Below, piece by piece: positions 1 through 5,984 of a stretch of DNA of 10,244 bases; the first letter of the stretch is position 1, and every line of letters starts with the position of its first letter. A model generated the notes under the pieces. The model saw nothing but the letters and a program-made list of their open reading frames with translations, was not told the DNA's origin and made no database searches. The translations under genes and the position numbers were made by a program. The stretch is from an uncultured Oscillospiraceae bacterium (GTDB lineage Bacteria; Bacillota; Clostridia; Oscillospirales; Oscillospiraceae): the NCBI GenBank assembly GCA_905234005.1, contig CAJOFW010000179.1:1-10244 (forward strand), given 5' to 3'.

Positions 1-822
1 TACGACTGCCGCAACAACTGCCCGTTCTGTATCAACAAGCAGGAGTACGCGGATATGACGGGCTTCAGTCTGGAGAGGATCTGCGAGAGCATCGAACGCC
101 TTGACCGCATCACGCCGCGCTGCGACTTCGTATTCACCGGCGGCGAGCCGATGGCGAACCTCGAATCCCTGCAGATCATGCTCGATAAGATCCCGACGAC
201 GCACCGCGTGTTCATCAACACGACGCTGCCCGTGTTCGAGGATCAGACCGAGGACGACATTCTGCGTTTTTTTGCGCATAATAAAAACAAGATCACCTGC
301 GTGAACATCTCCCGCCATATGCAGAAGTACGTCGAGGAATCGCCGGACGAGCTGATCGCCCGCCTGCCGGTGCCCCGCCGCGTCAACTGCGTGCTCTACC
401 GCAAATACCCCGCCGAGCAGCTTCCCGGCTTTGTGGAGCGGTGGAAGGGCAGGGGCGTGTCCATCCAGTTCCGGTACGACTACACCGACACCACCCCCGA
501 AAACCTCTACCGCACCGAGGACGACCACATCCTCCACGACCTCAAGCGCTTCTTCACCTATCGCGGTCTGGACGGCTGCCGTATGCGCAACGGCTACCAC
601 TTCGAGCACGACGGCGTGGAGATCACCTACCACCGCACGCTGCCGTATTCCACGATCGTGGAGACCGGCGAGGACGGCGTGACCTACGACATCCTCTACG
701 ACGTGCTCATCAAGCAGAACGGCGACATCCACTCCGACTGGACGGGCGTCATGATGGACGTGGACGCGTACGAGAAGGTCGTCTTCGAGCCGGACGATCA
801 GAAATGGATAGAAAAATGCTGA
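1..822 (+). CDS. Radical SAM protein, 5'-truncated by the window edge
   Basis: The frame is open from base 1, so the N-terminus lies outside the window. The cluster-binding motif is visible at once: codons at 7-9, 19-21 and 28-30 give C-R-N-N-C-P-F-C, the CX3CX2C signature that holds the [4Fe-4S] cluster used for reductive cleavage of S-adenosylmethionine. A TGGEPM segment at about 138-155 matches the SAM-contacting GGE motif. The rest fits a partial TIM-barrel radical SAM domain and ends in a lone Cys; no SPASM-type Cys cluster is seen in the C-terminal part. The first internal ATG (55) comes after the cluster motif and so cannot be the real start. The 3' end overlaps the SufC-like gene by 7 bp (19 bp if the upstream ATG is used), implying translational coupling. 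The substrate cannot be told from sequence. I am sure of the superfamily but not of the function. Confidence 0.9.
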   Translation, partial: YDCRNNCPFCINKQEYADMTGFSLERICESIERLDRITPRCDFVFTGGEPMANLESLQIMLDKIPTTHRVFINTTLPVFEDQTEDDILRFFAHNKNKITCVNISRHMQKYVEESPDELIARLPVPRRVNCVLYRKYPAEQLPGFVERWKGRGVSIQFRYDYTDTTPENLYRTEDDHILHDLKRFFTYRGLDGCRMRNGYHFEHDGVEITYHRTLPYSTIVETGEDGVTYDILYDVLIKQNGDIHSDWTGVMMDVDAYEKVVFEPDDQKWIEKC

Positions 823-1538
823 GTATTCAAAACCTCTCCTTCACCGCGTCCGGCGAGGGCGGCGCGAAGGAGATCATCAAAAACGTCTCCCTGGACATCG
901 CGGAGGGCAGCTTTGTCGTCCTGACCGGCCCGAACGGCGGCGGCAAGACGACGCTGGCCCGTCTCATCATGGGTCTTGAGAAGCCGACGGGCGGCAAAAT
1001 CCTCCTGCGCGGCGAGGACGTCACCGACCTGTCCGTGACCGAGCGCGCCAGACGCGGCGTGTCCTACGGCTTCCAGCAGCCGCCGCGCTTCAAGGGCATG
1101 ACGGTCTACGACCTTCTGCGCATCGCCTCCGGGCGGGATATGACGCGGCTCGAGTGCTGCGACTACCTGACCCGCGTCGGTCTTTGCGCCCGCGACTACG
1201 TCGACCGCGACATGGACGTGAGCCTGTCCGGCGGCGAGGCCAAGCGCATCGAGATCGCGACGATCCTCGTGCGCGGCGCAAGCCTCATGATCTTCGACGA
1301 GCCGGAGGCCGGCATCGACCTGTGGAGCTTCTCGAGGCTCACCGAGACCTTCGGCTCCATCCGGGAAAAGCGGGAGGCGACGCTGATCATCATCTCCCAT
1401 CAGGAGCGCCTGATCTCCCTCGCGGACGAGATCATCCTGATCGACGGCGGCCAGGTGGCCGCACGGGGCACGACGGACGAGATATTCCCCCGTATCATGG
1501 GCGGCACCGTCTCCGCGTGCGAAAAGCTGGAGGGCTGA
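816..1538 (+). CDS. sufC: SufC-like Fe-S cluster assembly ATPase (minimal SUF / SMS type)
   Basis: A 240-residue ABC ATPase of SufC length. Walker A GPNGGGKT is at residues 38-45, the Q-loop at about 87-88 (GFQQPP), the signature LSGGE at 137-141, Walker B LMIFDE at 157-162, and the switch His at 195 (ISHQ). The GFQQPPRF and SGGEAKRIEIA stretches are typical of SufC rather than of transport ATPases, and no membrane partner is adjacent. In known systems SufC is a cytosolic ATPase that drives conformational change in the SufB scaffold; the SufB-like gene next door fits this. An in-frame ATG also exists at 804, adding 4 residues (MDRK). I chose 816 because a weak GGATAG lies just upstream and the protein then begins MLSIQNLSF, as in the family. 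In Firmicutes and archaea this pair is the two-component SUF-like minimal system. Confidence 0.88.
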   Translation: MLSIQNLSFTASGEGGAKEIIKNVSLDIAEGSFVVLTGPNGGGKTTLARLIMGLEKPTGGKILLRGEDVTDLSVTERARRGVSYGFQQPPRFKGMTVYDLLRIASGRDMTRLECCDYLTRVGLCARDYVDRDMDVSLSGGEAKRIEIATILVRGASLMIFDEPEAGIDLWSFSRLTETFGSIREKREATLIIISHQERLISLADEIILIDGGQVAARGTTDEIFPRIMGGTVSACEKLEG

Positions 1539-1541
1539 ACG

Positions 1542-2465
1542 ATGCTGGATAAAACCGTCAGAGGCGTACTCGACCAGATATCCGAGACGCACGAATTCCC
1601 CGCCGACGCGGCGCTGAACATCCGCGTGGACGGCCAGAAGGCCGAGCGGCGCAACACAAAGAACATCGAGATCATCACCAAGACCGACAGGGACGGCATC
1701 GACATCCGCATCGCCCCCGGCACGAAGCACGGCAGCGTCCACATCCCCGTCGTGCTCACGAAATCCGGCTTCAAGGACAAGGTCTACAACGACTTCTACG
1801 TCGGCGAGGGCGCGGAGGTGGAGATCATCGCCGGCTGCGGCATCAACAACTGCGGCTGCGACGACTCCCAGCACGACGGCATCCACACCTTCCACGTCGG
1901 CAAAAACGCCACCGTCGTCTACAGGGAAAAGCACTACGGCGAGGGCGACGGCACCGGCAAGCGCATCCTGAACCCGGTCACGGAGATCTACCTCGAGGAG
2001 GGCGCGTCCATCACGCTGGACACCTCCCAGATCAAGGGCGTGGACGACACGAAGCGTTACACGAAGGTCGTCGCCGCCGCCGGGGCGGAGGTCGTCGTGC
2101 AGGAGAAGCTGTACACCCACGCCGACCAGACCGCCGTGTCCGAGATGGACATCTTCCTAAACGGCGCGGACGCCCGTGCCCGTGTGACCAGCCGCTCGGT
2201 CGCGGCGGACGCGTCGAACCAGACGTTCTACCCCCGCGTACAGGGCAACGCCCGCTGCTTCGGCCACGTCCAGTGCGATGCGATCATCATGGGCAGCGCG
2301 AAGGCGCGTTCGATCCCGGAGATATCCTGCAACGACGTGGACGCCAGCCTCATCCACGAGGCCGCGATCGGCCGCATCGCCGGCGACCAGATCCTGAAGC
2401 TGCTGACCCTCGGCCTGACCGAGGAGGAGGCCGAGGAACGCATCCTCGAGGGCTTCCTGCGCTGA
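1542..2465 (+). CDS. sufB: SufB-like Fe-S cluster scaffold (short, SufD-independent form)
   Basis: A 307-residue SufB/SufD-family beta-helix protein, much shorter than canonical SufB of roughly 480-500 residues. It starts 3 bp after the ATPase stop with a GGAGG at 1529-1533. The C-terminal core is clearly SufB-like: HVQCDAIIMG around residues 242-251, then DASLIHEAAIGRIAGDQ around 267-283. By motif, Cys245 and His272-Glu273 correspond to E. coli SufB Cys405 and His433-Glu434, residues implicated in cluster assembly, so this looks like an active scaffold rather than a SufD-type helper. A Cys-rich segment (Cys99, Cys104, Cys106, followed by SQHDGIHTF) lies in the N-terminal half. No sufD, sufS or sufU is visible here; the family is thought to act as a homodimer with two ATPase subunits. 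The gene ends at 2465 and converges with the sortase gene across repeat copy 1. Confidence 0.87.
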   Translation: MLDKTVRGVLDQISETHEFPADAALNIRVDGQKAERRNTKNIEIITKTDRDGIDIRIAPGTKHGSVHIPVVLTKSGFKDKVYNDFYVGEGAEVEIIAGCGINNCGCDDSQHDGIHTFHVGKNATVVYREKHYGEGDGTGKRILNPVTEIYLEEGASITLDTSQIKGVDDTKRYTKVVAAAGAEVVVQEKLYTHADQTAVSEMDIFLNGADARARVTSRSVAADASNQTFYPRVQGNARCFGHVQCDAIIMGSAKARSIPEISCNDVDASLIHEAAIGRIAGDQILKLLTLGLTEEEAEERILEGFLR

Positions 2466-2475
2466 CGGAGGATTA

Positions 2476-2635
2476 ATACTGTTCTCAAATTAAAAGCTCT
2501 GTTTCGTTACCGGGCGCAAAGCCTTGGAATTGCTGCCTTTTCGAGCGAATACAAAGTTCTTTTTGATACTTTAGAATAAGGCCGCGAAGCGAATACAAAG
2601 TTCTTTTTGGTTCTTTTTCTTTCAAGAAAAAGAAC
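2476..2635. repeat. Dispersed intergenic repeat, copy 1 (with internal duplication)
   Basis: This element fills the convergent gap between sufB and the sortase gene. It shares blocks in the same order with copy 2 at 5063-5182: ATACTGTTC, AAAGCT, GTTACCGGGCGCAA, GCCTTG, GCGAATACAAAGTTC and a terminal T-rich/A-rich hairpin. Copy 1 is longer because a 21-bp unit beginning GCGAATACAAAG occurs twice, at 2545-2565 and 2589-2609. The last bases overlap the end of the sortase coding region. Nothing else, in particular no separate gene, is seen in this gap. Confidence 0.8.
2610..2635. terminator. Hairpin at the end of repeat copy 1, possible bidirectional terminator
   Basis: A perfect 12-bp stem (GTTCTTTTTCTT at 2610-2621 and AAGAAAAAGAAC at 2624-2635) encloses a TC apex. 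It lies where the sufB and sortase transcripts converge, a natural place for a bidirectional terminator. It differs from a textbook intrinsic terminator: the stem is A/T-rich and no clean U-tract follows on either strand. Hairpin formation is seen; the terminator role is inferred. Confidence 0.4.
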
Positions 2636-3263
2636 GGCAGCGGACGGTGACGCGGGCGGCGCCGCCGAGGGTGCAGGTGTAGAGGGTGAGATCGTATTCG
2701 GAGCGCAGCATCTCACTGACGGCGGTGGGTTCGAGCGTGAGGATTTCGGCGACCTCGTAGCGGAATATTTCGCCGGACATATCGACGAGCAGCACCTCGT
2801 CCCCGGCGGACAGCTCCCGGAGCCGGCCGAAGTGGTAGGTGTAGTTGTGGGCGCAGATGACAAGATCGCCCATATACGCCGAGCCGGCGTACCGGCAGGG
2901 CGCGGCGCGAAGCCCGTCGTAGCTCCACTCGCTCAAAACGGGCAGCTCGAGCGACAGCGCCGGGATGCTCAGAAGCCCGACGTATGCCTCGCCGTCGATC
3001 ACCTCGACCGGCATGTCGATGTACGCGCCGACGTTTATGAGATACGCCTCCGTGATCGCGTCCTCCGCCGCCTCGATCGGGTCGGCGGCGAGCTTTTCCG
3101 CCACGCGTTCGTCCACGATCGGGAGGAGGCTGTCGACCGCCGTGCGGGATACGGCCGCCGCCCGGGCGTCGTCCCACATATTGTAGCAGGTCAGCGCCGC
3201 CGCCGCCGCGACGCACAGAAGCCCCGCCGCGATCAGCGGCAGCCCCCGCCGGTCAGCTCTCAC
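2622..3263 (-). CDS. Sortase, probably dedicated to the adjacent LAQTG protein
   Basis: A 213-residue membrane-anchored cysteine transpeptidase. A hydrophobic N-terminal segment at about residues 8-25 serves as the membrane anchor with the enzyme outside. The catalytic residues fit the family: His139 in ICAHNY, Cys197 in LTLYTCT (the TLxTC motif), and Arg204 in AARVTV. Sortases cut a sorting signal between Thr and Gly and attach the protein to the cell wall or to another subunit. The start overlaps the upstream LAQTG-protein gene by 11 bp, so the two are coupled. The class (D-like or B-like) is not certain. The final residues R-S-F-S and the stop codon are encoded by the hairpin of repeat copy 1, so the natural C-terminus may have been replaced or set by that element, but the catalytic core is complete. 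Confidence 0.87.
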   Translation of the reverse strand: MRADRRGLPLIAAGLLCVAAAAALTCYNMWDDARAAAVSRTAVDSLLPIVDERVAEKLAADPIEAAEDAITEAYLINVGAYIDMPVEVIDGEAYVGLLSIPALSLELPVLSEWSYDGLRAAPCRYAGSAYMGDLVICAHNYTYHFGRLRELSAGDEVLLVDMSGEIFRYEVAEILTLEPTAVSEMLRSEYDLTLYTCTLGGAARVTVRCRSFS

Positions 3264-4096
3264 GGCGGCGTCCCCGGCGGATGACGCCGAGCAGAATGAG
3301 CGTCAGACCGACGAGCAGCAGCACCGGAACCGGCCACCACAGCACGCCCGTCTGCGCAAGGCGTTCGGACGCGGGCGTCTCCGTCGGCTCGTCCGGGACG
3401 GGGGTGTCCGTCGGGGCGACCGGCTCGCCGGACGAGGGCGTCTCCGTGGGCGGCGGCGTGTCCTCCGGGCCGGGGGTCTCGTCGGGCGTGGGTGTCTCAT
3501 CGGGGGCGGGCGTCTCGTCCGGCGTCGGCGTGGGTTCGGGCGTCTCCTCCGGGCCGTCCGGCGGATACGGTATCTCCGCGGGGCCGGTGATGTAGCCGGG
3601 CTTCGGGGCGGTCGCCGTGTCGTAGACCCAGACGTCGTTTTCGTCGAGATCGGGCAGACCCACGAGGAACGGGTCGGACTCGTACAGCAGATCGTTGTAT
3701 GTAAAGTAAAAGCACGCGACGAGATACAGCCACGGCGCGGCCGTCCGCGTCCGTCTCCTGTACGGCGGTGTACAAAACGCCGTTTTCACCGTTTAAGCAG
3801 TACGGGCCAAGCTCCATCGCGACGGCGCTCCACGCCGCCTGCGAACGCGTCTCGATGCGGTCGACATACGACAGATACGGCTCGCCGTAATTCCGAAACG
3901 CGCCCCACTCGTCCACGTCGCAGACGCGGAAGAGATAAAAGCTCACGCCCGTGAGCGGGGTGTCGTCGACCAGATCGACGAACAGGATCGAGAGCGTGTT
4001 GTCCCGCGCAAGATCGATCCTATCGATCGCGAACGCGGGCGACGCCGCCGCCAGAAGAAGCAGCGCGGCCAGCGCCATTGTCAGTATGCGCCTCAT
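3253..4096 (-). pseudogene. Frameshifted secreted LAQTG surface protein (Cna-B/SpaA-like)
   Basis: Two overlapping frames together make one cell-wall protein. From ATG at 4096 (GGGAGGG seven bases upstream) the product has a signal peptide, MRRILTM then a hydrophobic run to SPAFA at about residues 18-23, followed by a Cna-B/SpaA-type fold reaching QETDADGRA. Near 3730-3742 the homology jumps to the +1 frame, which continues WLYLVACFYF, FLVGLPDLDE and VWVYD, then a Pro/Thr/Glu/Asp-rich wall-spanning spacer, LAQTG at 3346-3360, a membrane segment, and an RRGRRR tail. Family members normally carry several more residues before GLYLV, so I infer a small deletion whose length is not a multiple of three rather than a single-base error. 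As read, the product would be secreted but would lack the sorting signal. An alternative start at 3789 would give only the second half without a signal peptide, which is unlikely to be a real gene. Confidence 0.75.
3361..3555 (-). repeat. Pro/Thr/Glu-rich coding repeats of the wall-spanning spacer
   Basis: Imperfect tandem units, of the type P-D-E-T-P-A/T, encode an unstructured spacer of about 65 residues between the folded domain and the LAQTG signal. Such spacers typically thread surface proteins through peptidoglycan. Short GC-rich repeats like these are prone to slippage, and the competing frame stays open across part of this stretch to 3497. Confidence 0.7.
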
Positions 4097-4164
4097 ATGG
4101 CGTCCCTCCCTGTGCAGGATGTTATTAATGCGGCAATTCAATATTCGTAAAGGAAGCCGCATGA

Positions 4165-4207
4165 ATAAAATTTGATTCAAAGCCGCCTTGCTCGCCGCAG
4201 ATGCGGC
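4165..4207 (-). terminator. Possible terminator downstream of truA
   Basis: After the truA stop on the minus strand, GCCGC (4207-4203) can pair with GCGGC (4186-4182), and the tail that follows is T-rich (TTTGAATCAAATTTT). The first arm can instead form the tighter hairpin GCCGCA-TC-TGCGGC at 4194-4207, so two structures compete. The U-tract is interrupted, which makes the call weak. The rest of 4097-4228 holds no gene; it presumably carries the promoter of the surface-protein gene, but no box is convincing. Confidence 0.25.
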
Positions 4208-4228
4208 AACCGCAAGACATGGCATTTA

Positions 4229-4285
4229 TTACTCCGGCAACACCGGCATGGCGCATAATTTGCGGTTATTTTGTTGCCGGAGTAA
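4229..4285. repeat. Perfect 14-bp inverted repeat forming the 3' end of truA
   Basis: TTACTCCGGCAACA at 4229-4242 is exactly reversed and complemented as TGTTGCCGGAGTAA at 4272-4285, with a 29-base loop that itself contains a small CGCA/TGCG hairpin (4252-4264). The left arm supplies the truA stop codon (4229-4231). Neither side has a U-tract, so it is not a simple terminator. It resembles a small extragenic palindromic element. Confidence 0.75.
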
Positions 4286-5056
4286 CGTGCCGCGCCGCAT
4301 CATCGCCCCGGCGGGGCCGTCGTACCAGACGCGGTGCATATACAGCCCCTGCGGCGGCATGGTCGGCCCGGTGAGGCGGCGGTCGCCCAGCTCGAGCAGA
4401 CGCGGGATATCACGCGGCTCCAGCTTGCCGTAGGACGCGTAGACGAGCGTTCCCACGATGGCGCGAACCATGTTGTAGAGAAAGCCGTCCGCGCAGACGG
4501 CGACGGTGATCATGTCGCCGGTCTTATCGACGCGGCACCAGTGCACGGTGCGGACGGTGGTTTTCGTCTCGGTGCCGACGCTCCGAACGGCGGCGAAGTC
4601 ATGCGTGCCCTCGAACGACGACGCGGCCTCTGCCATGCGGGCGACGTCGAGCGCCTGCGGCCAGAAGCACGCGCCCCGGTCGAGGAACGGGTCGCGGACG
4701 CGGCTGTTGTGGATTTTGTAGATGTATTCCTTCTGGATGCACGAGCCGATCGCGTTGAAGTCGTCGGGCACCTCCACGGCGTCGGCGACGGCGATGTCGC
4801 CGGGCAGGCGGCTGTTGAGGGCGAGGGGCACGCGGTCGATGGGAATCGTGCAGTCGGTGCGGAAATTGGCGCAGTAGCGCAGGGCGTGCACGCCGGCGTC
4901 GGTGCGGCCGCAGCCCGTGACGTGGATGCGCGGCGTCTTTAAGATCGCGGCGGCGGCGCGTTCGACGGTCTGCTGCACCGTCACGTCGTCGCGCTGCGTC
5001 TGCCAGCCGTGGTAGGCCGTGCCGTCGTAGGCGAGACGGATGGCGATGTTTCTCAT
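4229..5056 (-). CDS. truA: tRNA pseudouridine(38-40) synthase TruA
   Basis: This enzyme converts uridines 38-40 in the anticodon arm of tRNAs to pseudouridine. The product is 275 residues. The catalytic aspartate is Asp53 in CGRTDAGVHA; DGTAYHGWQ near residues 11-19, RYCANF and DGFLYNMVRAIVGTL further on are all typical TruA blocks. Family homology ends near GLYMHRVWYDG. The last 25-30 residues, including the part encoded by the 4229-4285 inverted repeat, look like an added tail compared with the usual length of about 245-250. The gene follows ecfT as in many Firmicutes, but the 121-bp gap holds repeat copy 2 and there is no strong ribosome binding site; GGGGAA lies about 13 bases before the ATG. 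Confidence 0.95.
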   Translation of the reverse strand: MRNIAIRLAYDGTAYHGWQTQRDDVTVQQTVERAAAAILKTPRIHVTGCGRTDAGVHALRYCANFRTDCTIPIDRVPLALNSRLPGDIAVADAVEVPDDFNAIGSCIQKEYIYKIHNSRVRDPFLDRGACFWPQALDVARMAEAASSFEGTHDFAAVRSVGTETKTTVRTVHWCRVDKTGDMITVAVCADGFLYNMVRAIVGTLVYASYGKLEPRDIPRLLELGDRRLTGPTMPPQGLYMHRVWYDGPAGAMMRRGTLLRQQNNRKLCAMPVLPE

Positions 5057-5062
5057 GGTCTC

Positions 5063-5182
5063 ATACTGTTCCCCGATTCAAAGCTTCGTCTCGTTACCGG
5101 GCGCAAGCCTTGATAATACGGATTATTGAAAGCGAATACAAAGTTCTTTTTGATTCTTTTTCTTTCAAGAAAAAGAATCAAA
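5063..5182. repeat. Dispersed intergenic repeat, copy 2
   Basis: This element occupies essentially all of the ecfT-truA gap. It matches copy 1 in ATACTGTTC, GTTACCGGGCGCAA, GCCTTG, GCGAATACAAAGTTC (5132-5152 region) and the hairpin. The hairpin here is a perfect 16-bp stem, 5149-5164 with 5167-5182, with a TC apex. Where copy 1 has a G-C pair next to the shared stem (2610/2635), copy 2 has A-T (5153/5178), a paired change. The ecfT stop codon (5178-5180) is in the right arm. Confidence 0.82.
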
Positions 5183-5984
5183 TACCGAGGCGGCGCAGCG
5201 CGATCACGCCGGCAAGCAGCGCCGCGCCGAGCAGAAACGCGATGAGATCGCGCCGCTCCATATGCAGCGTCTTCATGCGTGTGCGGCCCTCGCCGCCGTT
5301 GTAGCAGCGGCACTCCATGGCCGTCGCCAGCTCGTCGGCGCGGCGGAACGCCGATACGAACAGCGGGATCAGAAGCGGCAGAAGCGCCTTCGCCCGCTGT
5401 ATGAGCGAGCCGGTCTCCATGTCCGCGCCGCGGGCCTTCTGCGCCGACATGATGCGGTCGGTCTCCTCGATCAGCGTCGGGATGAAACGCAGCGCGATGG
5501 ACATCATCAGGCTCAGCTCGTACACGGGCACACGGAGCCTCTTGAGCGGGGTCAGAAGCCGCTCCATGCCGTCCGTGATCGCGAGCGGGGAGGTCGTATA
5601 CGTCAGAAGAAACGTCCCCGAGACGAGCAGCAGCACGCGCAGGATCATCGAGACCGCGTTGCGCAGGCCCGTACCGGTGATTTTGATGAAGCGCCACTGG
5701 AATATGACGTCGTCCGCCGCCGTGAAGAACAGGTTCAGGATACCCGTGAACACGATGATGAACACGAGCGGCTTCATGCCGCGCAGCATCGCCTTCGGCG
5801 GGATGCGCCCGAGCGCCGCGACGGACAGAAGCGCCGCGAGTACGAGCGCGTAGCCGAGCCACGTATTGGCCGTGAACAGGGCGACGATATACACGACGGT
5901 CAGGATCAGCTTCGTCCGGGGGTCGAGCCGGTGCACGACCGTATCGCCGGGGAAGTACTGGCCGAGGGTGATGTCCTTCAGCAT
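5178..5984 (-). CDS. ecfT: ECF transporter transmembrane protein EcfT
   Basis: A 268-residue integral membrane protein that couples the EcfA ATPases to exchangeable substrate-binding S components in vitamin or metal uptake. HRLDPRTKLI at residues 18-27 is the usual N-terminal motif. Several hydrophobic helices follow. The two cytoplasmic coupling helices are marked by AQKARGADM (ARG at 184-186) and by MECRCYNGGEGRT (225-227). The second usually reads ARG or ARC, so Cys225 is a departure. The start has a strong GGAAGGAGG and overlaps the ecfA2 end by 7 bp. The gene ends inside the hairpin of repeat copy 2. Confidence 0.94.
   Translation of the reverse strand: MLKDITLGQYFPGDTVVHRLDPRTKLILTVVYIVALFTANTWLGYALVLAALLSVAALGRIPPKAMLRGMKPLVFIIVFTGILNLFFTAADDVIFQWRFIKITGTGLRNAVSMILRVLLLVSGTFLLTYTTSPLAITDGMERLLTPLKRLRVPVYELSLMMSIALRFIPTLIEETDRIMSAQKARGADMETGSLIQRAKALLPLLIPLFVSAFRRADELATAMECRCYNGGEGRTRMKTLHMERRDLIAFLLGAALLAGVIALRRLGI

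Noticed and set aside
798..2120. Long minus-strand open frame opposite sufC and sufB
   Set aside because: Shadow frame of GC-rich coding DNA: Asp/Val/Ala/Arg-rich composition, no domain motif, and it opposes two well-supported genes.
3361..3555. Tandem GC-rich units as a CRISPR or minisatellite
   Set aside because: They are in-frame codons for a Pro/Thr/Glu spacer with no unique spacers, and explained by the coding sequence.
3497..3730. Downstream part of the surface-protein upstream frame as a genuine C-terminus
   Set aside because: After DADGRA it becomes Arg/Gly/Pro-rich with no homology, while the +1 frame carries the matching domain, spacer and sorting signal.
3730..3742. Programmed ribosomal frameshift
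   Set aside because: No slippery heptamer or run is seen at the junction, and the family appears to have lost residues there, which fits a deletion better.
4097..4225. Longer N-terminus of the surface protein from 4225
   Set aside because: The added 43 residues precede a clear signal peptide, and a strong GGGAGGG site sits before the ATG at 4096.
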